Positions 1 through 6,229 of a stretch of 13,026 nt of DNA are shown in pieces. Location of the stretch: the NCBI GenBank assembly GCA_029974855.1, contig JARKQO010000384.1:1-13026 (forward strand). The letters run 5' to 3'. The DNA comes from Eubacteriales bacterium (lineage in GTDB: Bacteria > Bacillota_A > Clostridia > Christensenellales > Aristaeellaceae). Every line of letters begins with the position of its first letter. Position 1 is the first letter of the stretch. Below the pieces are notes generated by a model. It did not search any database. It was not told where the DNA came from and was given only the letters and a program-made list of their open reading frames with translations. The translations under genes and the position numbers were made by a program.

Positions 1-1088
1 ATCGTCATCGCCCGGCCATAGCGCCGGGATTGGGGCGGCGCTGCCTCGGCCCGCACCGTGAAGCCCCGGGCGATCAGCTCATCCACCTTGCCCAGGACCG
101 CCGCCGGGTCGTCCGTGTCCCCGTACAGCAGCAGCACGTCCACGTCCCGGGGCTTTACCCCCTCGTAGAGAAAGGTCAGCTCGTTTAAGTACAGCGCGAA
201 GCCCACCGCCTCCACGTCACGCCCGAACCTGCGCATGAGGCTGGTATAGCACCCCCCCGCCAGCACCGCCCTGGGCAGGCCCTCCACGTAGCCCCGGAAC
301 ACGATGTCCGAGTAGTAGTCCAGATCGTTCATCAGCGAGAAATCCAGCGCCACAGCCTCCAGGCAGCCTGCGGCGGACAGCGCCGCCCGGATCTTCTCCA
401 GCTTCACCAGGGCTTCGGTCATACCCGGGGTGATAGCCACCGCTTTGGCGCGGGCCAGGGCCTCCTCCAGCGGGCCGGACACCCGGCAGGCCCCCGCCAG
501 AAGGGACCCCGCAGCGGGGGCCACGCCCGCCTTCAGGGCGGCCTCGTGCAAGCCATCAAAGTCCTTCCGCCGGATCAAATCGGTCAGCGCCCGCCGCGCC
601 CCCTCGTCCACCGTCAGGCTGTCCAGCAGCGACTGCACGAAACCCGCGTGAGACAGCTGCAGCTTGCAGGCGGGGGAGATTTGCATCAGCGTCTGGACCG
701 CCAGGGTCAGCACCTCGGCCTCGGCGTAATCGGTAAGCCGGCCAATATACTCCAGCCCCAGCTGGCTGATCTCCCGGTACGCGCCGCTGTGGCGGTCCTG
801 CCGGTAGACGTTCTCCAGATAGTAGAACTTCTCGCTGGAGGAGCGGGTGGCGTGGGTGTTCTTGGCGATGGACAGCGTCACGTCCGGCTTGAGGGCCAAA
901 AGCCGCCCGTCCGCGTCGTTGAAGGTGATGATGGATTTCGCGCCCAGAAAATTCTTGTTTTCCAGGTACAGCCCGTATTCCTCGAACTTGCCCATCCGGT
1001 ATTTCTGATACCCGTGGCGCTCGTACAGGCCGCGAAGGGAAAGGGTCACGCGCTCCTCCGGCTTCAAAATATCCTCCAGCGGGTTCAT
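1..1088 (-). CDS. hisZ: ATP phosphoribosyltransferase regulatory subunit HisZ, partial (C-terminus beyond left edge)
   Basis: HisZ is the class II aminoacyl-tRNA-synthetase-like partner of short-form HisG; together they catalyse and feedback-regulate the first step of histidine biosynthesis in the cytoplasm. The 362 visible residues have the paralogous fold signatures: LALKPDVT, the motif-2-like stretch YYLENVYRQDRHSG followed by REISQLGLEYIG, and later YYSDIVFRGYV, LAGGCYTSLMRRFG and GFALYLNELT. The usual HisRS motif-2 sequence is replaced by the HisZ form, so HisZ is favoured over HisRS; the missing C-terminus would show whether an anticodon-binding domain is present. The ATG at 1088 is preferred because AAGGAG (1098-1103) lies nine bases upstream. 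An ATG at 1094 is too close to that site, and one at 1115 falls inside the -10 box. No stop codon is reached; roughly 30-40 residues should be missing. hisG would be expected next, outside the window. Confidence 0.88.
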   Translation of the reverse strand, partial: MNPLEDILKPEERVTLSLRGLYERHGYQKYRMGKFEEYGLYLENKNFLGAKSIITFNDADGRLLALKPDVTLSIAKNTHATRSSSEKFYYLENVYRQDRHSGAYREISQLGLEYIGRLTDYAEAEVLTLAVQTLMQISPACKLQLSHAGFVQSLLDSLTVDEGARRALTDLIRRKDFDGLHEAALKAGVAPAAGSLLAGACRVSGPLEEALARAKAVAITPGMTEALVKLEKIRAALSAAGCLEAVALDFSLMNDLDYYSDIVFRGYVEGLPRAVLAGGCYTSLMRRFGRDVEAVGFALYLNELTFLYEGVKPRDVDVLLLYGDTDDPAAVLGKVDELIARGFTVRAEAAPPQSRRYGRAMT

Positions 1089-1110
1089 CGGCATCAGCTC
1101 CTTGCGGGGA

Positions 1111-1139
1111 AGCATAGCACAGGTTTATCCAGATGTCAA
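1111..1139 (-). promoter_or_regulatory. sigma-A type promoter of hisZ
   Basis: On the minus strand a perfect -35 TTGACA (1134-1139) is followed after exactly 17 bases by TATGCT (1111-1116). The predicted transcription start is near 1104, giving a leader of only about 16 nt that begins almost at the Shine-Dalgarno sequence. There is therefore no room for a T-box or attenuator, and the ATG at 1115 is excluded as a start. Confidence 0.75.
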
Positions 1140-1189
1140 GGTAACGTTTTAACGTATTATCATGATAAAGCGGAGATGTATAGAAGATG

Positions 1190-1236
1190 AAAAACGGCCT
1201 GTGGAGGTACCCAAAGCCGGGTACCTTCACAGGCCG
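1190..1236 (-). terminator. Rho-independent terminator of the hydrogenase operon
   Basis: An inverted repeat pairs 1195-1212 with 1219-1236: CGGCCTGTG/CACAGGCCG and AGGTACCC/GGGTACCT, with one internal mismatch and a 6-nt loop. On the minus strand it is followed directly by TTTTT (1190-1194), whereas the plus-strand side has no T run. It lies about 56 nt past the hydA stop codon (1293). The stretch 1237-1292 holds nothing else that I can see. Confidence 0.9.
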
Positions 1237-1292
1237 ATCCTTGTAATAGGGCGTGGGACTGATCCAGCGGCCCGTGGCTCTGCCGCGCCGTA

Positions 1293-3017
1293 CTAGCGCA
1301 ACAGGGCGCTCCGGTCCACATAGGCGGTATGCAGCAGCTGGTGGGCCTTGTGGCTGTTGGGCGATCCCAGAAACTCCTGGTACAGGGCATTGACCGCCGG
1401 GTTGTCGTGGGATTTGCGCAGGGGCAGGCTCTCGTCCACGGAGTACACGGCCTCCAGCCGGGGCCCCATGGTATGCCAGTTCTTTACGGGGTTTCCGCCG
1501 CCGCCGATGCAGCCGCCCGGGCAGGACATGATCTCGATAAAGTGGTATTCCGCCTTCCCCGCCTTTACCAGCTCCATCAGCCTTCGGGCGTTGCCCAGGC
1601 CATGGGCCACCGCCACCTTCACCGTGAGGCCCTCCAGGGTGACGGAGGCCTCCTTGATGCCCTCAAAGCCCCGGAGGGCCTGGAAATCCAGCTGCTCCAG
1701 CGGCTTTTGGGTTACCAGCTCGTATACCGTGCGCAGGGCCGCCTCCATGACGCCGCCGGTGGCCCCAAAAATTTCCCCGGCTCCGGTGCCAAGGCCAAAG
1801 GGCGCGTCAAAGTCTTTATCCGGCAAGGTGGCGAACCGGATGCCGGCGCTGCGGATCATCCGGGCCAGCTCCTGGACGGTGATCACCACGTCCACGTCCC
1901 GGTATCCGTCCCGCCCAAGTTCCGGCCGCTGGGCCTCGAATTTCTTGGCTGTGCAGGGCATGACGGATACGCTGAGGATATCCTGGGGGGCTTTTCCGAG
2001 CTTCTGGGCGTAGTAGGTCTTTAGCAGCGCGCCAAACATGGCCTGGGGGGATTTGCAGGTGGAGAGGTTCGGCAGGAACTCGGGGTAGAAGGTTTCGCAG
2101 AATTTAATCCAGCCCGGGCTGCAGGAGGTGATCATGGGCAGCACGCCGCCGTTTTGCAGGCGGCCCAGCAGCTCCGTTCCTTCCTCCATGATGGTCAGAT
2201 CCGCCGTAAAGTCCGTATCAAATACCTGATGGAAGCCCACCTGCTTCATGGCGGTGACCAGCCTGCCCGTGCTGATGCTGCCCGGCGGCTCTCCCAGCGC
2301 CTCCGCCAAGGTGATGCGCACCGCCGGGGCCACCTGGGCCACCACCAGCTTTTCCTTGTTTGCGAAGGTATGCCAGATCATCTGGGTATCATCGTGGATG
2401 GTCAGCGCGCCCACGGGACATGCCTGAACGCACTGGCCGCAGTTGACGCACAGGCTTTCCGCCAGGGGCCTGCCGTAAGCGGGCCGGAATTGCACCTCAA
2501 AGCCCCGGTTCACCTTGGACAGGGCGTGGACCGTCTGAATCTCGCTGCAGGCGTATTCGCACCGGCCGCAGGCAATGCACTTGGCGGCATTCCGCAGGAT
2601 GGAGGGGGAGGAGTCGTCCCGCTCCTGGGACCGTACCACGAAAGGATACCGGGGGATTTTCACAAAGTGCATTTCCTCGGCCACCGCCTGGAGCTCGCAG
2701 GTGCCGGACCTGTCGCAGTGGAGGCAGTCCTGGGCATGGCGGGCCAGAATCAGCTCCAGGATGTTCCGGCGGGCCCGCCTTGCCTTGGGGGAATGGGTGC
2801 GCACCACCATCCCCTCGCTGACGGGATAGGCGCAGGCCGGGGCCAGAAGCTTGGTCCCCTCGATCTCCACCAGGCAGATGCGGCAGTTGGCCTTGACATT
2901 TTGGTCGGGATGGTAGCACAGGGTGGGGATATGGATATCCAGCCGCTTGGCGGCGTCCAGGATGGTGCTTCCTTCCGCCGCCTCCACGGGCAGGCCGTCA
3001 ATGGTCAAATGGATCAC
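1293..3017 (-). CDS. hydA: NADH-linked [FeFe]-hydrogenase catalytic subunit (HydA/HndD type)
   Basis: Catalyses reversible 2H+ + 2e- = H2 at an H-cluster, taking electrons from the HydBC diaphorase subunits in the cytoplasm. The 574-residue chain has, in order: a plant-type [2Fe-2S] domain (C34, C45, C48, C62); a His-Cys3 [4Fe-4S] site (H94, C98, C101, C107); two [4Fe-4S] ferredoxin motifs (C147/150/153/157 and C190/193/196/200); and the H-cluster domain with L1 TSCSPGW (297-303), L2 MPCTAKKFE (353-361) and L3 EIMSCPGGCIGGGGNP (495-510). Residue numbering runs in register with Clostridium pasteurianum CpI, also 574 aa. There is no extra C-terminal [2Fe-2S] domain. The start is GTG at 3017, overlapping the hydB stop (GTGA), with AAAGGGGG (3026-3033) eight bases upstream; longer upstream reading is shadow of hydB. 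Oddity: L1 has one Cys where the canonical TSCCPxW has two. Maturases HydEFG are not in the window. Confidence 0.95.
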   Translation of the reverse strand: MIHLTIDGLPVEAAEGSTILDAAKRLDIHIPTLCYHPDQNVKANCRICLVEIEGTKLLAPACAYPVSEGMVVRTHSPKARRARRNILELILARHAQDCLHCDRSGTCELQAVAEEMHFVKIPRYPFVVRSQERDDSSPSILRNAAKCIACGRCEYACSEIQTVHALSKVNRGFEVQFRPAYGRPLAESLCVNCGQCVQACPVGALTIHDDTQMIWHTFANKEKLVVAQVAPAVRITLAEALGEPPGSISTGRLVTAMKQVGFHQVFDTDFTADLTIMEEGTELLGRLQNGGVLPMITSCSPGWIKFCETFYPEFLPNLSTCKSPQAMFGALLKTYYAQKLGKAPQDILSVSVMPCTAKKFEAQRPELGRDGYRDVDVVITVQELARMIRSAGIRFATLPDKDFDAPFGLGTGAGEIFGATGGVMEAALRTVYELVTQKPLEQLDFQALRGFEGIKEASVTLEGLTVKVAVAHGLGNARRLMELVKAGKAEYHFIEIMSCPGGCIGGGGNPVKNWHTMGPRLEAVYSVDESLPLRKSHDNPAVNALYQEFLGSPNSHKAHQLLHTAYVDRSALLR

Positions 3018-4273
3018 GCTCTCTGCCCCCTTTCGATGGCCTTTAGGTACACGTCCCGGAAGTTGTGCAAACTGGTGATGACCGCCACCGAGGAGTTCTG
3101 GCCCAGGCCGCACAGGCAGGCCACGTTCATGGTGGAGGCCAGGTCCTCCAGCAAGGTCAAATCCTCCATGTGCCCCTGGCCGGAGTTGATGCGCCGGATG
3201 ATCTCGTGGATGCGGATGTTGCCCTCCCGGCAGGGGGTGCACTTGCCGCAGCTTTCCTCGATGAAAAAGGACATGATATTTTCCACAATGTCCAAAATCT
3301 CGTGGTAGTCGTCGATCACCATAATGGTGCCGGTGCCCAGCACCGATTCCGCCTGCTGGCAGCTGTCGATGTCCATGGGCAGGTCGATCTGGCCGGCGTT
3401 GATCAGGTTTCCAGACTGGCCGCCCAGCATGAAGCCCCGCAGGTCCTTGTTGTCCTTGACACCGCCGTGGGCTTGGAAGATGTCCCGGAGGTTCGTGCCC
3501 ATGGGGTATTCAAAAACACCCTTTTGGGCGATATTGCCGCAAAGGGTGAATACCTTGGTGCCTGTGCAGTGGGGCACGCCGATCTGGCTGAACCAATCCC
3601 CGCCCCGCTCGATGATGACCGGAACATTGGCCAGGGTCTCCACGTTATTGACCACAGTGGGCTTGCCGTACAGGCCGGAAACGCCGGGGTAGGGGGGCTT
3701 GAACCGGGGCTCGCCCCGCCGCCCCTCGATGGATTCGATCAAAGCCGTTTCCTCGCCGCAGACATAGGCCCCCCCGCCGGAGACCACCTTCACGTCAAAG
3801 CTGAAGGAGGAGCCCAGGATGCCCTTGCCCAGATAGCCCATGCGCCGGGCGTTTCCGATGGCCTGCTCCAGGATGGGGAACAGGTAGGGATACTCGTACC
3901 GCAGATACAGAAAGCCCATATTGGCCCCCACGGTATAGGCGGCGATGGCCATGCCCTCCAGGATGCTGTGGGGGTCCCCGGACAGGATCACCCGGTCCTT
4001 GTTGGTGCCCGGCTCTCCCTCGTCGGCGTTGCAGATGACGTATTTCTGGTCTCCCGGGGCACGGGCCACGATATCCCATTTCTTCCACAGGGGGAAGCCC
4101 GCGCCGCCCCGGCCCCGAAGGCCGGACAGCTTCATTTCCGCGATCACATCTCCGGGAGCCATGGACAATACCTTGCGCAGCGATTCATAGCCCCCCATGG
4201 ACCGGTAATCCTCCACGCTGGCGGGGCTGATCCTGTCCACGTTGCGCAGCACGATCCGTGTTTGAGTCAGCAT
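3014..4273 (-). CDS. hydB: NuoF-like NADH-binding flavin subunit of [FeFe]-hydrogenase (short HydB)
   Basis: Diaphorase subunit that oxidises NADH (or reduces NAD+) through FMN and passes electrons to HydC and HydA. The 419 residues contain the FMN/NADH glycine-rich GRGGAGFP (54-61), the conserved CNADEGEPGT segment, GGGAYVCGEETALIESIEG, and a C-terminal [4Fe-4S] site C342-x2-C345-x2-C348 with C388. This is a bare NuoF core. HydB/HndC of electron-bifurcating hydrogenases is usually about 550-600 residues, with an N-terminal thioredoxin-like [2Fe-2S] domain and a C-terminal two-[4Fe-4S] ferredoxin domain; both are absent here. That matches the layout described for the non-bifurcating NADH-dependent Hyd1ABC of Syntrophomonas wolfei, so a simple NADH:H+ hydrogenase is inferred. 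The ATG at 4273 directly abuts the hydC stop (TAGATG), preceded by GAGGGG; the 3' end overlaps hydA by 4 nt. NuoF of a formate dehydrogenase is less likely given the downstream hydrogenase. Confidence 0.93.
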   Translation of the reverse strand: MLTQTRIVLRNVDRISPASVEDYRSMGGYESLRKVLSMAPGDVIAEMKLSGLRGRGGAGFPLWKKWDIVARAPGDQKYVICNADEGEPGTNKDRVILSGDPHSILEGMAIAAYTVGANMGFLYLRYEYPYLFPILEQAIGNARRMGYLGKGILGSSFSFDVKVVSGGGAYVCGEETALIESIEGRRGEPRFKPPYPGVSGLYGKPTVVNNVETLANVPVIIERGGDWFSQIGVPHCTGTKVFTLCGNIAQKGVFEYPMGTNLRDIFQAHGGVKDNKDLRGFMLGGQSGNLINAGQIDLPMDIDSCQQAESVLGTGTIMVIDDYHEILDIVENIMSFFIEESCGKCTPCREGNIRIHEIIRRINSGQGHMEDLTLLEDLASTMNVACLCGLGQNSSVAVITSLHNFRDVYLKAIERGQRA

Positions 4274-4783
4274 CTAGCGCACATCCCCTCTCTGATAGTC
4301 CTCCATCAGCGTGGCGGCCCGCCCCGGCGTCAGGTTCCGGTATACCTTGTCATTGACCAGAATGGCCGGGGAGGATTCGCAAACCCCCAGGCACTGGCAG
4401 TATTCCAGGGTGAACCGGCCGTCCTTGGTGGTTTCTCCCGGCTGGATGCCCAGGGTCCGCACGATGGCCTCCATCACGGTTGTGGCCCCGCATACATGGC
4501 ACGGGGCGCTTTTGCACATGCGCACCACGTACTGGCCCCGGGGTTCCGGCGCGAACATGGCGTAGAAGCTGATGAAGCCGTATAGCTTGGCCTCGGGTAT
4601 GCCTGTGACCCGGCTGACGACCACCGCCACATCCCTGGGGATTGCGTTGGACGCGGTCTTTTGGATGTCCAGGAGGATCCGCATCAGTTGTTCCGGCTGG
4701 TTTTTGTACCGCGTGGCAAGCTTTTCGATCTGCTTTTCCATGCGGGGCGTCATGGCATATCCGTTGTCAACGGCTTTTTTCAC
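4274..4783 (-). CDS. hydC: NuoE-like [2Fe-2S] subunit of [FeFe]-hydrogenase (HydC/HndA type)
   Basis: Small thioredoxin-fold [2Fe-2S] protein that pairs with the NuoF-like flavoprotein in NADH-linked hydrogenases and complex I. The 169 residues show an N-terminal helical region (about 1-75, with the family segment LYGFISFYAMF), then the cluster ligands C90-x4-C95 and C131-x3-C135; C98 and C129 are additional. The length is normal for NuoE/HydC. The start is GTG at 4783, chosen because AAAGGAG sits eight bases upstream; an ATG inside that region reads only two codons (ATGGGCGCGTGA) before stopping. First gene of a three-gene operon, it abuts hydB without a gap, and a promoter and Rex-like operator lie just upstream. 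Confidence 0.93.
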   Translation of the reverse strand: MKKAVDNGYAMTPRMEKQIEKLATRYKNQPEQLMRILLDIQKTASNAIPRDVAVVVSRVTGIPEAKLYGFISFYAMFAPEPRGQYVVRMCKSAPCHVCGATTVMEAIVRTLGIQPGETTKDGRFTLEYCQCLGVCESSPAILVNDKVYRNLTPGRAATLMEDYQRGDVR

Positions 4784-4809
4784 GCGCCCATCTCCTTTAC
4801 AGTCCGGGA

Positions 4810-4827
4810 TTGATATTTTATTAACAA
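4810..4827. promoter_or_regulatory. Rex-like (NADH/NAD+ sensor) operator of the hydrogenase operon
   Basis: The 18-mer TTGATATTTTATTAACAA fits the Rex consensus TTGTTAAnnnnTTAACAA: one half-site (TTAACAA, 4821-4827) is perfect and the other matches five of seven positions, with the correct 4-bp spacer. It lies at about +8 to +25 relative to the predicted start of the hyd transcript, a position suited to repression. Rex is known to repress NADH-oxidising fermentative and hydrogenase genes in Firmicutes and Thermotoga, and is relieved by high NADH. No rex gene is in the window. Confidence 0.65.
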
Positions 4828-4840
4828 TGTGACTAGCTAC

Positions 4841-4869
4841 AGTGTACTCAGTTTATCCCATTTCGTCAA
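4841..4869 (-). promoter_or_regulatory. sigma-A type promoter of hydCBA
   Basis: Minus-strand -35 TTGACG (4864-4869), a 17-bp spacer, and -10 TACACT (4841-4846). The predicted start near 4834 gives a leader of about 50 nt to the hydC GTG at 4783. The Rex-like site falls within this leader. Confidence 0.7.
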
Positions 4870-4917
4870 TGAAAAATAACAAAAAGTACAAAATTGCTCC
4901 ATCACTGCCAAAGGCGG

Positions 4918-4947
4918 AGGAAGCCCGCTTCCTGGTCCCGCAGGGAC
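4918..4947. repeat. two adjacent small inverted repeats in the divergent intergenic region
   Basis: AGGAAG-CCCG-CTTCCT (4918-4933) and GTCCC-GCA-GGGAC (4935-4947) are perfect hairpins separated by one base, ending two bases before the -35 box of the plus-strand promoter. Neither is followed by a T run in either direction. They could be regulator sites or a supercoiling-sensitive element; function unknown. The rest of 4870-4949 is A-rich and shows nothing else. Confidence 0.45.
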
Positions 4948-4949
4948 GG

Positions 4950-4978
4950 TTGACAAGGTCCGTTCCATCCTGTACAAT
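4950..4978 (+). promoter_or_regulatory. sigma-A type promoter of URO-D-like gene 1
   Basis: Near-consensus promoter: -35 TTGACA (4950-4955), a 17-bp spacer, and -10 TACAAT (4973-4978). The predicted transcription start is near 4985. This places the in-frame ATG at 4977 inside the -10 box, so the gene must start further downstream. Confidence 0.82.
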
Positions 4979-4994
4979 GAAGCAACGGACGAGA

Positions 4995-5006
4995 GTAACC
5001 GGTTAC
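4995..5006. promoter_or_regulatory. perfect 12-bp palindrome GTAACCGGTTAC, candidate LacI-family operator
   Basis: GTAACCGGTTAC is its own reverse complement, with a central CG as in LacI/GalR-family operators (the E. coli GntR-type core has the related ACCGGT centre). It sits at about +11 to +22 of the predicted transcript, a typical roadblock position. The cognate regulator is not in the window and no second copy was noticed. Assignment to the LacI family is inference from symmetry and centre alone. Confidence 0.55.
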
Positions 5007-5026
5007 GCATCAAAAAACGATACAGC

Positions 5027-5042
5027 AGGGGGCGATTTGGTG
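5027..5042 (+). promoter_or_regulatory. ribosome binding site that sets the GTG start of URO-D-like gene 1
   Basis: AGGGGG (5027-5032) is followed after seven bases by GTG (5040-5042) in the open frame. The alternative TTG at 5037 would leave a 4-base spacing. No comparable site precedes the upstream in-frame ATGs at 4842 or 4977, and both lie at or before the predicted transcription start. Confidence 0.65.
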
Positions 5043-6209
5043 GGGTACCTGAAGGAATGGCGCGGCTTTGACATTGCAAGCCGCCAGCAGAAGATTGAAA
5101 ACGCCTTTTTACACAAAAAGCTGACCAGCCCCGAGGATTTTCCGCTGATCATCAACACCCCCTGCTATTTCGGCTTTGGCAACGACCCCATGCCAGCCGA
5201 TTACTGGCAGCGGCCGGAGGTGATGGTCAAATATCAGGAGGAGGGCTTTTTGCGCCATCTGCAAGCCGTGGATGACGACACGGTGCCCTATTTCATGCCG
5301 TGGTTTGGCACCGGCGTGATCGCCTCCGCCTTTGGCTGCAAGGTGAAGCCCGCCACGGGCTATGGGGACGACCCGGGCATTTGCTCCACCTGCGTGGAAA
5401 CCCCCGCCGATATCGCCCGCCTGAAAATCCCCAACCCCACCCGGGACGGGGATATGCCCCGGGTGGTCCGCTTTATGGAATACGCCGTGCGCAACAGCGA
5501 TCTGCCCGTGGGGCTGACGGACATGAACAGCCCCCTTTGCACGGCGGCCCAGATATGCGGCTACGAGAACCTCTTCCTGTGGATGTACGACGAGCCGGAG
5601 GCCATCCATGAGCTGATGGAGAGGATCACCGAATGCTTCATCCAATGGACGATCACCCAGAAGCAGATCATCGGGGAGCCCCTTTCCCAGAGCAACGGCC
5701 TCCAGGGGTTATGGAGCCCAAACGGCGTGGGTATTTGGATGTCGGATGACGATCTGGTCTCCGTGGGGGCGGAGGTCTACGCCGAGTTCGTCAAGCCGTA
5801 TTACGAGCGGATCCTGGAGGTGTTCACGGGGGGCACGCTGCATTACTGCGGCGTGGGCACCCATCAGCTGGATAACATCTACCACATGAAGCACCTGCGG
5901 GCCGTCAACAATTCGCCCATGGGCCAGTTCGGTCATTTCCGCCGCCTTGCGGACCGGATGCGCGGCAAACACACCGTCATCATTCAGGACGGGGCGCCGC
6001 TGAACCATGAAAGCTACTATGACAAGCTTCTTGGCGGCCTGTCCGGGGTGGAGGGCATGATCCTCGCCACCTTTGTGGAGGACGGCATCGCCCTGGGGGA
6101 CGACGGGCAGACAACGCTTGTCCACCGGGACGCGCTGGAGGTGGCCAATGGCGTGGCCCGCTCCGTGCGCAAGGCCGTTGCCAAGGTGCTGGCCAGGCAA
6201 AACGCCTGA
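5040..6209 (+). CDS. uroporphyrinogen decarboxylase-superfamily protein 1 (probable methyltransferase-like, substrate unknown)
   Basis: The URO-D superfamily TIM barrel includes true uroporphyrinogen decarboxylases and Zn-dependent corrinoid:thiol or corrinoid:folate methyltransferases (MtaA, CmuA). Starting at GTG 5040 the protein has 389 residues. Visible family landmarks are PWFGTGVIASAFG in the N-terminal half, SPNGVGIWMSDDD and YAEFVKPYYERIL in the middle, and the Zn-type motif H268-Y-C270-G near the end of the barrel. The third metal ligand, a downstream Cys in MtaA, is not evident; H/D/E residues near VHRDALEVANG could substitute. It is not a housekeeping hemE: the N-terminal arginine/substrate motifs of hemE are absent. 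Transcribed alone and divergently from hydCBA, with its own promoter and a palindromic operator, so it is probably induced by a specific compound. Its 3' end converges on nfnB with 11 bp between stops. Specific function not assigned. Confidence 0.85.
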   Translation: MGYLKEWRGFDIASRQQKIENAFLHKKLTSPEDFPLIINTPCYFGFGNDPMPADYWQRPEVMVKYQEEGFLRHLQAVDDDTVPYFMPWFGTGVIASAFGCKVKPATGYGDDPGICSTCVETPADIARLKIPNPTRDGDMPRVVRFMEYAVRNSDLPVGLTDMNSPLCTAAQICGYENLFLWMYDEPEAIHELMERITECFIQWTITQKQIIGEPLSQSNGLQGLWSPNGVGIWMSDDDLVSVGAEVYAEFVKPYYERILEVFTGGTLHYCGVGTHQLDNIYHMKHLRAVNNSPMGQFGHFRRLADRMRGKHTVIIQDGAPLNHESYYDKLLGGLSGVEGMILATFVEDGIALGDDGQTTLVHRDALEVANGVARSVRKAVAKVLARQNA

Positions 6210-6229
6210 GCCCGGGCCCCTCAGCGTTT
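6199..6229. terminator. bidirectional hairpin formed by the last codons of two convergent genes
   Basis: The arms are AAACG(C)CTGAG (6200-6210) and CTCAGCGTTT (6220-6229), ten pairs with one bulged C, around a GC-only loop. The left arm contains the TGA stop of URO-D-like gene 1 (6207-6209); the right arm contains the complement of the nfnB stop (6221-6223). The plus RNA would end in CGTTTCC and the minus RNA in CGTTTTG, so the U runs are short (3-4). A modest shared terminator is the simplest reading. Confidence 0.5.

Noticed and set aside
1089..1140. T-box or histidine leader ahead of hisZ
   Set aside because: The predicted leader is only about 16 nt, too short for a T-box or leader-peptide attenuator.
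556..1230. Minus-strand 224-codon frame overlapping hisZ, also 546-1190 on plus
   Set aside because: Both are alternative frames of hisZ. The minus-strand one would also start inside the terminator hairpin of the hyd operon.
3018..3242. N-terminal extension of HydA by 75 codons
   Set aside because: The extension overlaps the hydB C-terminus and its sequence is non-homologous Gly/His/Pro-rich. GTG 3017 has an RBS and begins exactly at the ferredoxin domain.
2154..3308. Plus-strand open frame opposite hydA
   Set aside because: Shadow of the hydrogenase coding frame; no recognisable domain.
3065..4585. Long plus-strand open frame (506 codons) opposite hydB and hydC
   Set aside because: It is antisense to two genes with unmistakable motifs, has His/Gly/Ala/Val-rich composition typical of GC-rich reverse frames, and has no plausible start context.
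4842..5039. 66-codon N-terminal extension of URO-D-like gene 1
   Set aside because: It contains the -35, -10 and operator sequences and lacks an RBS; its residues look non-protein-like.
5040..6209. Annotation of URO-D-like genes as hemE
   Set aside because: Three divergent copies with HxCG Zn-type motifs, no other haem genes nearby, and no recognisable HemE N-terminal substrate motifs.
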